A stretch of 54,236 bases of DNA from contig JAPORY010000097.1 of NCBI GenBank assembly GCA_026709985.1, positions 1 through 54,236 of the forward strand, in the 5' to 3' direction. The notes under the pieces were generated by a model. That model made no database searches. It worked only from the letters and a program-made list of their open reading frames with translations, and had not been told where the DNA came from. Positions 19,938 through 30,589 of the stretch are shown piece by piece. This stretch comes from Aestuariivita sp. Lineage in GTDB: Bacteria > Pseudomonadota > Alphaproteobacteria > Rhodobacterales > Rhodobacteraceae. The position numbers were made by a program, and so were the translations under genes. Position 1 is the stretch's first letter. Each line of letters opens with the position of its first letter.

Positions 19938-20582
19938 TCAATAGTTTGGTAATGACGAATCTGCGGTACGGCTGGTTTGTCGATAGAAGACGTGCCGACC
20001 GATGCGCGTCGTTCGTGTATAGACTCGCGACCATCGCGGCGAGACGTCCGTCGTATGATAATGCGTTGCACCTACGGTAACCCCTAACTGATGATAGCCG
20101 TCCAAAAGAGCCCGTGCGGCCTTTCCGACCCGTTCATAGGCTTGGCGATCATGAATTGTTTCTTTGTATCCATCGCACATATAGGTGAATTGACACTGGT
20201 ACCGCTTCCCAGTTCCCTGATGCACAACGCCACAAATTGAACTAGGAAACCGCAAGTTCGAAACACGGTTCAAGATTACCTCGCCGACCGCAAACTGTCC
20301 TTTAATACTCTCTCCACGAGCTTCAAAGTATATTGCCTGCGTTAAACATTGCCACTCATCACCACCGATTGCTTGCGGACGGGAGTCAATCCACTCATCA
20401 GTGAAAATGTCTAGTGATGCCTGCGGAAGGTAATCATGAGAAAAGTCATGGGGTCGAACTCCTGGCGCTAGAGAATACACAATTGGCTTGCCCGTGATGC
20501 CGAAATCGTTCGTAACATCAGCGTAGACCACGGAGAAAAACACTGTTGCTCCCGCAAGTATGCCACTAAGAAAATGTCGCAT
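19938..20582 (-). CDS. Cell wall hydrolase, SleB/CwlJ (Hydrolase_2) family
   Basis: A predicted exported peptidoglycan hydrolase. From ATG 20582 the protein is 214 aa with a hydrophobic N-terminal signal (FLSGILAGATVFFSVVYA). The Hydrolase_2 domain fills the C-terminal half: CLTQAIYFEARGES with the catalytic Glu, AVGEVILNRV, SICGVVHQG, QCQFTY, and GATHYHTTDVSPRWS. The frame continues 21 codons upstream to ATG 20645; neither start has a good ribosome site, and 20582 is chosen because the signal peptide begins there. In Rhodobacterales a gene of this family often follows ppdK, as here. Confidence 0.87.
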   Translation of the reverse strand: MRHFLSGILAGATVFFSVVYADVTNDFGITGKPIVYSLAPGVRPHDFSHDYLPQASLDIFTDEWIDSRPQAIGGDEWQCLTQAIYFEARGESIKGQFAVGEVILNRVSNLRFPSSICGVVHQGTGKRYQCQFTYMCDGYKETIHDRQAYERVGKAARALLDGYHQLGVTVGATHYHTTDVSPRWSRVYTRTTRIGRHVFYRQTSRTADSSLPNY

Positions 20583-21412
20583 CGCACACACCGAGAAGTA
20601 ACCCTCAAATTTCAAATAAGTGCAGGAATATTTCTGCATCAGCAACCAAAGTTAAGATGCGATTGCTAAAATTCTAGCTTGCCGGTATGTCAACTCTATC
20701 GGCATGTTGGAAAATTACCACAGTAACTCGCGTAGTACTCTATCACGATTTTTGGGTTGTGCCCCCCCCACTCTCATCAACTTCTACTGAATTAACCTGT
20801 GCTGGTTTTAGTTCAGGGTTTTGGAAAAAGCGGCAGGCTTTTGGCTGCGGTCATTCTTTCTCTTGTATCGCCGATATTTGCCTGAGTTATGCAAGCATAT
20901 ACTCTCTGACCGACCATGTTCTGAACAAATTTGTTACGAACTGTGAGCCCCTGACCGAAATTAAGACCGATTTGCGTTCAATAAAAGTGAAGCTTAGTCC
21001 CGCTCGACCTGATCCGTTCAAACCGAAGCGGAGACCTATCGTCATCAACGCCAGCACTCTCTCGCATCACGCCTGTGCCTTCACAACAGAAAGACGTTAT
21101 TTCGGGGGACTCTCGAACAATGGGGTGGGAAAACCGCAGGTCGGGCGCACGTTACCACCTGCACCAAAAATAGCTCCGGGAACTGGCCGAAGCGCAAACA
21201 GATTAAGCGAATACTTCGAGGCGAAGACACGTCTCAGAGATGCAGGTATTCACTTTAACCGACAGCGCGGAAAGATCTGAATTACGGAAAGGGTATCCGT
21301 GATTGAGCCCGCAAAGTATCGCCACAACCGACTCTTGTGGTCAAGAAAGATTGAATTTTTCAATATCTTGTCTATCCGAAAAACGAGAATTTACGAGATA
21401 GCAAAATCCGCC
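20583..21412. other. Long spacer between ppdK and the SleB-type gene
   Basis: 830 bases. A 197-codon open frame on the + strand (20687-21280) is antisense to the surrounding transcription, Ser/Thr/Pro-rich without domain character, and has no ribosome site; I regard it as chance. No RNA gene or operator recognised. Confidence 0.35.
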
Positions 21413-23965
21413 TCAAACTGCCCGTTCCGCCACATCAGTCGGAACCCATCGCTCTGAAATCGCCAATTGCGCGGCGCAGATTCGCGCCACCGGTACTCGA
21501 AAGGGTGAACAGGATACATAGTGGATGCCAATTCCACGGCAAAATGCAATCGACTCTGGATTACCCCCGTGTTCACCGCAAATCGATAGTGTTAAATTCG
21601 GCTTTTGGTTCAGGGCGCGTTTAACACCAAGACGCAGAAGTTCGCCCACCCCCTCAGTATCCAACGTACGAAAAGGGTCTTCTCTAAAGACGCCTTGTTG
21701 AACATATGTCGACATAAACCGACCAGCATCATCTCGACTGAGTCCGTATGTCATTTGCGTCAAATCATTGGTGCCAAAACTCAAAAACTCTACTAAGTTT
21801 GCGAACTCGCCCGCCTGGAGTGCTGCTCGGGGCGTTTCAACCATGACTCCAAGCCGATAGTTGAAATCAAAGTCGTGCTCTTGACACAACTTATTTTGAA
21901 CAGCATCAATTCGGTTCTTTATCAATTCGACCTCACGACGGGCCGATACCAATGGAATCATGATCTCGGGCACAATATGCGCACCGTTGTTGTGTGCACG
22001 AAAAGTCGCTTCGAGAATCGCCTGCGCTTGCATTTCATAAATTTCGGGAACGGTCACCCCAAGCCGCACGCCGCGAAGACCAAGCATTGGATTGTATTCG
22101 GCCATTTCCGTAACGCGTCTTTGAATCTCGTGCAAAGGAATGTCGAGGGCATTCGATAACTCTCGCTGGCCCGTTCTTGTCGTTGGAAGAAATTCGTGTA
22201 ACGGCGGATCAAAAAGTCTGATACAAACTGGTCGACCTTCCATAATTTGAAATAACTTCACAAAGTCATCGCGCTGCATCGGTAACAAGCGCGCAAGCAC
22301 TGCCGCCCGCCCTGCTGCTGTCTCGGCAAAGATCATTTCTCGCATCACCGTCAGGCGACTGGAATCAAAGAACATATGCTCGGTCCGACACAAACCGATG
22401 CCTTGTGACTCAAAATTACTCGCAGTTCGAGCGTCCTCCGGCGTGTCGGCATTGGCTCTAATTTCAATATCCCTTGCATCATCAGCCCACGCCATCAATG
22501 TTTTGAACGCGTCGTCAAGGAATGCTTCAAGCAGTCGAGGTTCCCCTGCAAGAACTTGTCCTGAACTTCCGTCAATTGTAATTACATCATTTTGATGAAG
22601 TATCCGGCCATCTTCCGCTATGATCTTTTCATCGTCGAACCGAAAGGTCATACGCGAAGCACCCACGACACAGGGCAATCCCATGCCTCTTCCAATAACG
22701 GCGGCGTGACTTGTCACGCCGCCGCGCTCCGTTAAGACAGCGGCTGCGGCGTGCATACCACGGATATCTTCCGGCGAAGTTTCTCGCCGAACCAAAATAC
22801 ACGGTTCACCTCGCGCGGCACTCGCTTGCGCAGCTGCCGACGAGAACACGATCTGACCAACCGCAGCGCCAGGGCTTGCGGCGATTCCGGATCCCAGAAC
22901 ATCTCTGACAGCATCTGGCGCAACCTGCCGGTGCAAAAGTTCATTGAACAAGTTCGGCTCAATTCGCATAATCGCGTCTTCTCGCGATATCACTCTCGCT
23001 TGGGCCAATTGAACCGCGATTCGTACCGCAGCTTGTGCGGAGCGCACCGCAGGGCGACCGTCAAGGAGATAAATGTCATCGCCCTGAATCTGAAAGGTGA
23101 GTTGGGTCTCCTCCTGCAATTTTGCCCGAACCCGCTCCGTATATTCATGCAACTGCGCGAAGGCTTTGGGAACACATTCCTCAAGAGATAAACCGCAGCC
23201 GTTACGCTCAACCGGCATATTCGTCGATGTGAGGGAGATTGCAGATTGATCTAAATGATAACGGCAATAATTCCCAGCAACCTTTGCATGTCCGGTTTCG
23301 GGATCTGCCAGTTGAATAGTTCCATTGCCAAATTCGCCCCCTGAAGGATAACTGATCATTTCTTGAATAATCAGTCCTAACTTCGACTCAGAAGGTGCTC
23401 CCTTAGCTTCACGCAATAGACGAGCAGAGGTGCTTTCCCATGCTTGAGCCATCGCCCGTAGCGCACCAAATACCTGCTCTTTGCGCAGCTGCGGAAATGC
23501 GGTACCACTCTCCTCTTGATAAATCTGCAGAGCCTCTCGAACTCCAGCGGTACCCTTTGAAACAGAAAAAAGATCCGTATCAATTTTATCTACCTGAAGG
23601 GCATAGTTCTGAATAAATCTGCTATAAAGATCCGCGCTAAACTCCTCTCCTGTGAGTTCCATCAAGCGCTTACAGTGCTCATCGTTCATGCCAATACTGA
23701 GAATGGCACTTGGCCCCCCCCATGCCGAGTCTTGCGGTGATGGCCTAATACAAACTAACGCCTCAACGGGAAAACTCTCAAGTATTTCTTCAATGTCAGA
23801 AAACTTTTCCTCAGCGATACGATGAACCGTGTCGAAGGAAAGGGCCACGGACATCGGCACCGGTAATGCAAGGTCAACCAAGTGCTGCAAGAAGTTCGCT
23901 CGCCATCCGTGAGTCGTTGTTGCGACCGCAGAATTCACGGAGATCAGAGTATCAAGGTGAGACAT
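21413..23965 (-). CDS. ppdK: Pyruvate, phosphate dikinase, short-N-terminus type
   Basis: PPDK interconverts pyruvate + ATP + phosphate and phosphoenolpyruvate + AMP + pyrophosphate, supporting gluconeogenesis or glycolysis. From ATG 23965 the protein has 850 aa. It carries the phospho-His swivelling domain (TERGGVTSHAAVIGRGMGLP), the TIM-barrel PEP domain (GIGLCRTEHMFF, NPMLGLRGVRLG, FGTNDLTQMTYGLSRDD) and the catalytic Cys in SICGEHGG. The ATP-grasp half is shortened and divergent: the usual VRSGARASMPGMMDTVLNLG is replaced by CIRPSPQDSAWGGPSAILSIG, as in Rhodobacter-type enzymes. It follows glyS by 275 bases on the same strand. Confidence 0.94.
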   Translation of the reverse strand: MSHLDTLISVNSAVATTTHGWRANFLQHLVDLALPVPMSVALSFDTVHRIAEEKFSDIEEILESFPVEALVCIRPSPQDSAWGGPSAILSIGMNDEHCKRLMELTGEEFSADLYSRFIQNYALQVDKIDTDLFSVSKGTAGVREALQIYQEESGTAFPQLRKEQVFGALRAMAQAWESTSARLLREAKGAPSESKLGLIIQEMISYPSGGEFGNGTIQLADPETGHAKVAGNYCRYHLDQSAISLTSTNMPVERNGCGLSLEECVPKAFAQLHEYTERVRAKLQEETQLTFQIQGDDIYLLDGRPAVRSAQAAVRIAVQLAQARVISREDAIMRIEPNLFNELLHRQVAPDAVRDVLGSGIAASPGAAVGQIVFSSAAAQASAARGEPCILVRRETSPEDIRGMHAAAAVLTERGGVTSHAAVIGRGMGLPCVVGASRMTFRFDDEKIIAEDGRILHQNDVITIDGSSGQVLAGEPRLLEAFLDDAFKTLMAWADDARDIEIRANADTPEDARTASNFESQGIGLCRTEHMFFDSSRLTVMREMIFAETAAGRAAVLARLLPMQRDDFVKLFQIMEGRPVCIRLFDPPLHEFLPTTRTGQRELSNALDIPLHEIQRRVTEMAEYNPMLGLRGVRLGVTVPEIYEMQAQAILEATFRAHNNGAHIVPEIMIPLVSARREVELIKNRIDAVQNKLCQEHDFDFNYRLGVMVETPRAALQAGEFANLVEFLSFGTNDLTQMTYGLSRDDAGRFMSTYVQQGVFREDPFRTLDTEGVGELLRLGVKRALNQKPNLTLSICGEHGGNPESIAFCRGIGIHYVSCSPFRVPVARICAAQLAISERWVPTDVAERAV

Positions 23966-24240
23966 GGGCAATCTATTGAAAGAGCACTCTTGAGTTTAAT
24001 TGACAACGAGGCAATCACCGACCGAAATCTCGGCGAAAGTAAGTAATGTATCTACTTGCGTAGAATAAACAATCTTGCACGGGTATTGATATCGAGCAGC
24101 GTAGCGTGCCGATAATCGCCACCATATGGAGTAGCACGCGCTTGTCCTCTTATGAGCCTTAACCAAATTAGTCATCGTCTTTGACGCCGACGATTCACCG
24201 ATAAGTTACCAGTAGCTGTCTTCGCCCAAGTTCTTTCTTT

Positions 24241-26472
24241 TCAGCCCTCAATGCGTGATAAATCTGCGAGCCGTGAGCAGGTTTGGCATATCCAAGCTAA
24301 CAAACTCAACCGATTCTGTCTGGTCTTCAAACATTCTGTGTTAACCATGACATTGTCGAAAAACGCGTCAATTGGTTGACGCAGTGCGCCCATCGTGCGC
24401 ATTGCTGTGAAGAAATCAGCACGATCAATTGCTTGATTGATCGCCTGCTCAGAGGCGCTAAGCGCCGCGACGAGTGCTCGCTCAGCTTCGGTATTGATTA
24501 GGGTTTTGTTAACTTCTGCGCTGTAGCGCTGGCCATCCTGTTCCTCAGCTTGCGTTAGAATGTTGTTTGCTCGCTTAAATCCTTGTATGAGGTTCTCGCC
24601 TTCTTCGGTCTTCATCAATTCGGCTAAGGCTCGAGTACGACTCACTAACTTCACCAGATCATCGCTTTTGGAAGTTGTTAAACAGGCGTCTATCACATCG
24701 TGCCTAACCTTTTCCCCCCGCAAATATACCTTTAGTCGTTCATGCAAGAAAGTCATCAAATCTTGGGATTGTTCTTCGACCAGTGGATCTGGATTCAAAC
24801 CCCTCGCGATTGTTGGGTTGAGATGGCTGGCGTCAATGACACTGTTCGGTTGCTCACTACTGGTCAGATCGAACCAACTATCTGCAAACGTTTCGATTTC
24901 CTCACTGTCGGGAACATCGGTTGACTGGCCAAAATGAAACGAAAAGGCCATATTGATTAACGGTCGCAAAGCGATAGAGATACGATTTTCCAACACTAAT
25001 CGAATAACTCCCAACGCCGCCCGTCGTAAGGCAAAGGGATCCCCCCCTCCGCTTGGTTTTTTGTTGATTGCCCAAAACCCGGCAAGGACATCGAGTTTGT
25101 CGGCCAGTCCGACAGAAATTGTTAAGGGCTCGGAGGGCACCTTATCCAAAGGCCCCAATGGTGAATAATGGTCACGAACTGCGGCACAAATCGGAGCAGA
25201 ATATCCGGCGTGTTTTGCATAATTACCGCCCATAATTCCCTGCAGTTCGGGAAATTCATTGACCATTTTTGACATCAAATCTACTTTTGCAATTTTCGCG
25301 GCGTCTTCTGCCTGCTTGGGGTCGGCACCAGCGATCTGGTGAGCAAACAGCATAGCCAAAGCAGTAATGCGACGTACACGCTCACCCTGAGTGCCTAACT
25401 CATCGTGAAAAATCACGGTTTCGATTTCTTCAAACCACCCTTTCATATCGCTTTCAACGACCCGCAGATCCTCTTGCCAAAAAAACTCGGCGTCTGCTAA
25501 CCGTGCCGCAACAACTCTCTTGTTTCCGGCAAGAATGGTTGCACCCTGATCAGGGGTCTCACGATTCGCAACCACGATAAATTTTTTGATTTGCTTAGTT
25601 TTGGGATCACACGCCGAGAAAAATTTTTGGTGTGTCCGCATCGTCGTTCGCATTACCTCCGCAGGAAGACTTAAGTATTCCGAAGCAATCGTTCCCATCA
25701 TCACCACCGGCCACTCGACTAGCCCGGCCACTTCCGCCAACAAGGTTCGATCGTTAATCAGTTCGGCGTTCGCTGACGACGCAAGTTTGACCGCGTCTAC
25801 CGATATTTTTTCCGCCCGCTTGTCCGGGTCCAAGATAACGTACGCTTGTTTGAGTTTTTCTTGATAATCGTCAAAACACGATACGGCAAACTCCTCGGGG
25901 CTCATTGACGAATGTCCGACGGTACAATCTTGCGCAATCAATCCTTCGATGTTGACAGGTACAACTTTCGTCGCTTCACCATCGCTGAGGATACAGAGGA
26001 TGCGATGCAACGGGCGTATCCACCGCAACTCATGCGATCCCCAGCGCATTGACTTTGGCCACGGAAAGTTTCGGATCGTTTCCGTAAGCGCCTGCCCCAC
26101 GATTTCGGTGGCTGAGCGCCCCTCTAATTCCTTGCACGCAAATAGGACACGACCCTTTGGAGTATCTCGAATTTCAACTTCGTCAATCGTAAGCCCTTGC
26201 GCACGCAAGAAGCCATCAATTGCCTGTTGCGGAGCATCTGCACGAGGTCCCCTTCGTTCCTCCCGAACTATCGGACTCTTTGCCAAAAGCCCCTTGATCA
26301 CGAGAGTAAGCCGCCGAGGAGTGGCGAATGCCGACGCGGTCTCATAGGTTAACCTGGCGTCGGCAATTTTACTGGTCATTAGATGCTTGAAATCTTCTGC
26401 CGCTTTGCGTTGCAAAGCGGCCGGAATTTCCTCGGAAAGCAGTTCTACCAAAAGTTCATAGGATGCCGTCAT
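24241..26472 (-). CDS. glyS: Glycine-tRNA ligase beta subunit
   Basis: Beta subunit of the alpha2beta2 glycyl-tRNA synthetase, which binds tRNA-Gly. The 743-aa protein begins with the family N-terminus (YELLVELLSEEIPAALQRKA), has FATPRRLTLVIKGL, RWIRPLHRILCIL and the long LLAEVAGLVEWPVVMMGTI region, and ends in the DALR/anticodon-binding-like domain (RALAELMKTEEGENLIQGFK, then FFDNVMVN). It starts 4 bases after the DUF6446 gene and is co-oriented with glyQ. Confidence 0.96.
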   Translation of the reverse strand: MTASYELLVELLSEEIPAALQRKAAEDFKHLMTSKIADARLTYETASAFATPRRLTLVIKGLLAKSPIVREERRGPRADAPQQAIDGFLRAQGLTIDEVEIRDTPKGRVLFACKELEGRSATEIVGQALTETIRNFPWPKSMRWGSHELRWIRPLHRILCILSDGEATKVVPVNIEGLIAQDCTVGHSSMSPEEFAVSCFDDYQEKLKQAYVILDPDKRAEKISVDAVKLASSANAELINDRTLLAEVAGLVEWPVVMMGTIASEYLSLPAEVMRTTMRTHQKFFSACDPKTKQIKKFIVVANRETPDQGATILAGNKRVVAARLADAEFFWQEDLRVVESDMKGWFEEIETVIFHDELGTQGERVRRITALAMLFAHQIAGADPKQAEDAAKIAKVDLMSKMVNEFPELQGIMGGNYAKHAGYSAPICAAVRDHYSPLGPLDKVPSEPLTISVGLADKLDVLAGFWAINKKPSGGGDPFALRRAALGVIRLVLENRISIALRPLINMAFSFHFGQSTDVPDSEEIETFADSWFDLTSSEQPNSVIDASHLNPTIARGLNPDPLVEEQSQDLMTFLHERLKVYLRGEKVRHDVIDACLTTSKSDDLVKLVSRTRALAELMKTEEGENLIQGFKRANNILTQAEEQDGQRYSAEVNKTLINTEAERALVAALSASEQAINQAIDRADFFTAMRTMGALRQPIDAFFDNVMVNTECLKTRQNRLSLLAWICQTCSRLADLSRIEG

Positions 26473-26476
26473 GATA

Positions 26477-26998
26477 TTATCCGGGAACCTCAGGACAGTC
26501 TTCGCCTAAGCTTGTGCCGTCGTAACTCTTTCTTCCGCAATCGTTCAGGTCATGCCACACGTAACCACGCCCGTCCTGTGTAATGGCGACGATACGATCA
26601 ACGCCAAAGTGGATATTTTTTTGTCCAATAAATGCCGCTGCTGACTTGTCAGCCAGCTCTGCTGCGATCTTTGTCGCATCGAAACAATCGAACCACGTCG
26701 GGGCATTTCGGGGAATGGCGTCAGTAGCAGAAACATAATTTGTACGCAATTCTGTGAGACTAAGGGGGGTCATAAAGCAAGCACGATATCGAATCGGAGA
26801 ACTCATTGCATCAACCGCCTGAAAAGCGTGAGTTTCTATCGCAATTAGACTGGAGTCGAACTGCGATAGTAAGTGTACGTCACGTTGATTACGATCGGCC
26901 ACCTCATAATAGAAACCGTAGGTCTGAAAGTAATATAATGCGCCACCGGCGGCGAGAGCCGCCAATAGCAAGCACATTGTGAAGACTTTTCCGTTCAT
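26477..26998 (-). CDS. DUF6446 family protein, between glyQ and glyS
   Basis: A 173-aa protein with one N-terminal membrane segment (VFTMCLLLAALAAGGALYYF) and a periplasmic remainder with four Cys (RACFM, WFDCFD, NDCGRKS, EDCPE). Proteins of this kind lie between glyQ and glyS in Rhodobacterales and are annotated DUF6446; no function is established. It runs 4 bases into glyS, so the genes are certainly co-transcribed. Its presence is one of the better taxonomic hints in the window. Confidence 0.85.
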   Translation of the reverse strand: MNGKVFTMCLLLAALAAGGALYYFQTYGFYYEVADRNQRDVHLLSQFDSSLIAIETHAFQAVDAMSSPIRYRACFMTPLSLTELRTNYVSATDAIPRNAPTWFDCFDATKIAAELADKSAAAFIGQKNIHFGVDRIVAITQDGRGYVWHDLNDCGRKSYDGTSLGEDCPEVPG

Positions 26999-27230
26999 TT
27001 CAGCGCGGCCGACTAAACATCAACGCTTGTGCAAGACTTCTGCAGTTAACTGTAGACAAAACCATCCTCACCTTTGAGTTTATTTTGTTATGATTCCTGT
27101 AGAGCTCGAAATGACTTCCCCTTGGACGCTCCCGCAGCTACCGATTGCTTGATTTTCATCTATTGATCATGGGTGATTATCTCGGACCTCGGCCAAATTT
27201 CGATTAATGCAAACGCAATCAATCCAATGG

Positions 27231-28175
27231 TTAGGCCGTCGAACCAGATACTGGTTCTTGACACGCCTCAGTCGCGAGGAATGCGTCAGCACATTGCTTC
27301 GCCAAATTCCGAACTCTGCCGATGTAGGCCTGCCGTGCGGTGACGGAAATTGCCCCTCGAGCATCAAGCAGATTAAATAGGTGACTTGCCTTTATGCATT
27401 GATCATAAGCGGGATGAGCTAAAATTGTCGGTTCCTCAGAGTCATCCTCGTGAGAAATAGTATCAAGCAATGCTGCGCATTCGGCCTCGGCATCTTCGAA
27501 ATGTCGCTTTAGGGATGCAATATTTGCTTGGTCAAAATTATAATGCGAAAACTCTTGTTCAGCTTGGCGGAAAATATCTCCATAGGTCAATGGAACACTA
27601 GCCTTGGGGTCATTAAACGGCATGTCCATCACGTGGTCGACATCAAGAACATACATTGCCAGCCGCTCTAAACCATACGTTAGTTCTCCCGATACTGGCT
27701 TGCAGTCGTGTCCCCCTACCTGCTGAAAATAGGTAAACTGAGATACTTCCATGCCGTCGCACCAAACCTCCCAACCAAGACCCCAAGCACCAAGTGTTGG
27801 ACTTTCCCAGTCATCTTCCACGAACCGAATATCGTGCAGATTCATATCGATTCCGATTGCCATTAGGGATCCGAGGTATAAGTCCTGAAAATCAGCGGGA
27901 CTGGGCTTCATGAGTACCTGGAATTGATAGTAGTGCTGCAATCGATTGGGATTGTCGCCATAGCGGCCGTCGGTTGGTCGCCGAGATGGTTGTACGTAGG
28001 CAACAGCCCAGGGCCGAGGGCCGAGGGCCCGCAAACAGGTCGCTGGATGAAAAGTCCCTGCCCCCACCTCCGCGTCGTAGGGTTGGAGAATCGCGCATCC
28101 AACAGATGCCCAATAACTTTGCAGACGCAAAATAACGTCCTGAAAGGATTTAGGTAAAGCCAAATCTTCTCCCAC
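27231..28175 (-). CDS. glyQ: Glycine-tRNA ligase alpha subunit
   Basis: Catalytic alpha subunit of the class II glycyl-tRNA synthetase; it makes glycyl-adenylate. The 314-aa protein has [60 protein letters not shown], the [21 protein letters not shown]-like motif and [11 protein letters not shown]. The start is GTG 28175: a nearby ATG (28177) is in another frame, and AAGG lies 8-9 bases before the GTG. It is separated from the DUF6446 gene by 232 bases in which no gene was seen. Confidence 0.96.
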   Translation of the reverse strand: MGEDLALPKSFQDVILRLQSYWASVGCAILQPYDAEVGAGTFHPATCLRALGPRPWAVAYVQPSRRPTDGRYGDNPNRLQHYYQFQVLMKPSPADFQDLYLGSLMAIGIDMNLHDIRFVEDDWESPTLGAWGLGWEVWCDGMEVSQFTYFQQVGGHDCKPVSGELTYGLERLAMYVLDVDHVMDMPFNDPKASVPLTYGDIFRQAEQEFSHYNFDQANIASLKRHFEDAEAECAALLDTISHEDDSEEPTILAHPAYDQCIKASHLFNLLDARGAISVTARQAYIGRVRNLAKQCADAFLATEACQEPVSGSTA

Positions 28176-28343
28176 ATCAACGACCTTTCCATATCAATTG
28201 ATGAACCTTAACTTGGTTAGCAAGCCTCAAGAATTCTTAATAAGATGCTCTTGGTGCCAACGCCGCAAGCGCAGACTCCTTTTTAGCAATCTCGGGTCTC
28301 CTCGCCACCCTTAATTTTGCGACCTCGTGAATTTCAATCTTTA

Positions 28344-29792
28344 TTAGTACCGCCAAAATCGCCGAGTTAAGATTACAAAAACGACTAGCAACTCTAGGCG
28401 ACCCATAAACATTGCCGCTGATAAAATCCATTTTGCGGCATCTGTGAGTTGCCCGTAGTTCCCTGTCGGCCCGATTTCGGCACCGAGGCCAGGCCCGATA
28501 TTCGCCAATGACGCAGCAGCACCAGAAATTGAAGTCGTAAAATCGAGCCCAGTCAAACTGAGAGCCGCCGCGACGATGCCCAATGTAACTACAAAAAAAA
28601 CAAAAAATGACATCACCGAATTCAAGACTTCATCGCTAACAACTCGACCATTGTACTGAGGCGAAAACACACCATGTGGCGATCGAATTCGTCGCAATTG
28701 CACCCCGACCGAGGCAATCAGAAGTTGATAGCGAAAAATTTTGATGGAACAGGTCGTTGACCCCGCGCAACCGCCAATCAAACCAGTAAAGAACAACAAG
28801 GTAACAGCAAACCCGCCCCAGTTCATGTAGTTGGCACTGACATATCCAGTTCCCGTCAATAATGCGACTGAGTTGAACATGATTTTTCGGAAACTCTCCT
28901 CACTTGCGCTGCCAAATTCCAGCAATTTCCAAACACTTAGGCAGGCTATCAGAACCAAGGCCGTCAACAAGAATGTCTGGATTTGGCTATCCCTCAGTAA
29001 CGGTTTCGCATTACCTGCCGTCAGCTGAACGAAACGAACGAACGGGAGCGCCGCGAGCAACATGAACACAATTGCAACATATTCCGTCATTCTCCCAAAG
29101 GTCGCGAATGAGCCGTCATAGTTGCTAAAACCGCCAGTCGAAATTGTCGTCATTGCGTGCACCGACGCATCAAAAGCATTCATCCCCGACACCAAATAAG
29201 CAAGGGCACAAATGAGCGTCAGACTGAAATATATTACGGATATTCGTTGGGCGATTTCGCCAGCACGAGGCAAAATCTTACCGTCTGTATCAAAGCCTTC
29301 CGAGCGGAAAATTTGCATGCCACCGACCCGCAGTTCTGGCAAGAAAGCCATGGCAACGATGATAATTCCGATACCACCGAGCCACTGCAAGATACCACGC
29401 CAGAGCAAAATTCCTCTCGGTAAGTTTTCTAAGCCAGAAAAAATTGTCGCGCCCGTTGTTGTCATTCCTGACATCGCTTCAAAAAAAGCGTCAACGCTTC
29501 GTAATTCTACTTCTCCGAGGACAAAGGGGAGCGCACCAAAAACCGGCATCGCGATCCAGACGGAGATCGTCAGAAGAAAGGTTTGTTGACGATTGAGACC
29601 AGAGCGGACGGCGTTGGCGCAACTAAGTGCCATTGTTCCACCCGTGAGAATCGAGACCAACGCACTCGCGGCAAACGACACCCACTGCGAACGCTGATCA
29701 ATGATGTCCACCGCCATAGGCAGTATCATGGTCATGCCCAAAAACGAAATGAGCAGACCAATCACGTAACCTATAGGTCGCAAGTCTGGCAT
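28344..29792 (-). CDS. trkH: Trk-type K+ uptake membrane subunit
   Basis: TrkH/KtrB family K+ channel-transporter of the inner membrane. The 482-aa protein has the four M-P-M repeats; selectivity-filter loops are visible as MSGMTTTGATIFSG, TISTGGFSNYD, LLTGTGYVSANY and SLANIGPGLG. The inner-gate segment GGCAGSTTCSIKIFR is present. A cytosolic TrkA partner is required in this family but is not encoded here. It is read leftward 168 bases before glyQ. Confidence 0.95.
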   Translation of the reverse strand: MPDLRPIGYVIGLLISFLGMTMILPMAVDIIDQRSQWVSFAASALVSILTGGTMALSCANAVRSGLNRQQTFLLTISVWIAMPVFGALPFVLGEVELRSVDAFFEAMSGMTTTGATIFSGLENLPRGILLWRGILQWLGGIGIIIVAMAFLPELRVGGMQIFRSEGFDTDGKILPRAGEIAQRISVIYFSLTLICALAYLVSGMNAFDASVHAMTTISTGGFSNYDGSFATFGRMTEYVAIVFMLLAALPFVRFVQLTAGNAKPLLRDSQIQTFLLTALVLIACLSVWKLLEFGSASEESFRKIMFNSVALLTGTGYVSANYMNWGGFAVTLLFFTGLIGGCAGSTTCSIKIFRYQLLIASVGVQLRRIRSPHGVFSPQYNGRVVSDEVLNSVMSFFVFFVVTLGIVAAALSLTGLDFTTSISGAAASLANIGPGLGAEIGPTGNYGQLTDAAKWILSAAMFMGRLELLVVFVILTRRFWRY

Positions 29793-30546
29793 ATTGTTAT
29801 GGTTGCTGAAATTAACGCGAGCGATTGAGCAATATTCATCAGGATCGCGGTTATAATATAGTGCGGGACAATTTTTTAAACCATTGAAATCCCACGATAA
29901 TGCGCTAGCGGATTTTGCGACTCGGGCGGGAATCGTCCCTTTTCGCGAAATTTTGCGCGGTCAATCAGAATTTTTCCAGATTCAGCGGTCTTTGCCGCGG
30001 CTATCTGCTTCTCTCGGGCGTATGGTAGAGTGCTCCAAATCAAATTAACTAACCGTCTTTGAAGACAAGAAACGGACACGCCACGATTAACCATGCCACA
30101 CCAAGCGTCTGTTGCCAAGACGAAAGTGTCAGGCGATGATGACCGAATAGCCAAGAACGGATTACGGATACGGCTCGCAAGTTGATTTCAGTTGCTCCAG
30201 ACCCTGGGGTCTTGGCGGTCATTATTGAGCGGTATTGAGAGAACCCGCTGGAAGCGGAACAGACCGTTCGCGAACTACTTTTCAGCATCGGTCGCTCCCT
30301 GCTGAAGACAGCGTTTGAGTCACTTGGTGGCCAAGGTCCTTCACTGTCGGTCGCGGAGAAGGCCTATAACAAGGTGGTCGTCACGCGGGGCCGAGCGTTG
30401 GCAAAGCGGTGCCGCGAGGCTTCCCAAAGACCAATAAATTCACCTATGCGATCAGACATCAATCAAGCGTCTGACCAAAGACCAAGCGAACTCTGCAAAA
30501 ACTATTTCGCGTCCCGCCTCTTGAAAGTCCAGCTGTGCAATCTTAG
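29793..30546. other. Divergent spacer with + strand coding relict
   Basis: About 750 bases. The + strand frame that leads into the COG0523 GTPase gene reads protein-like from ~30240 to ~30460 ([20 protein letters not shown], then [20 protein letters not shown]), but no start or family is evident. It is likely a relict, not an N-terminal extension of the GTPase, whose P-loop normally begins near residue 10. Confidence 0.35.
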
Positions 30547-30561
30547 TGTAACATTATTACA
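30547..30561. promoter_or_regulatory. Zur-like operator
   Basis: TGTAA-CATTA-TTACA, a perfect 5-bp inverted repeat in an AT-rich 15-mer, ends 28 bases before the ATG of a COG0523 GTPase. Fur-family Zur sites have this size, symmetry and composition, and zinc-related COG0523 genes are commonly Zur-controlled. The site is seen; the regulator is inferred. Confidence 0.45.
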
Positions 30562-30589
30562 TTTTATCAGACAAAAGGTGCAGCTGAAG

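Noticed and set aside
20687-21280. 197-codon open frame on the + strand between ppdK and the SleB-type gene
   Set aside because: No ribosome site, no domain pattern, Ser/Thr/Pro-rich and antisense to the neighbouring transcription; long open frames occur by chance here.
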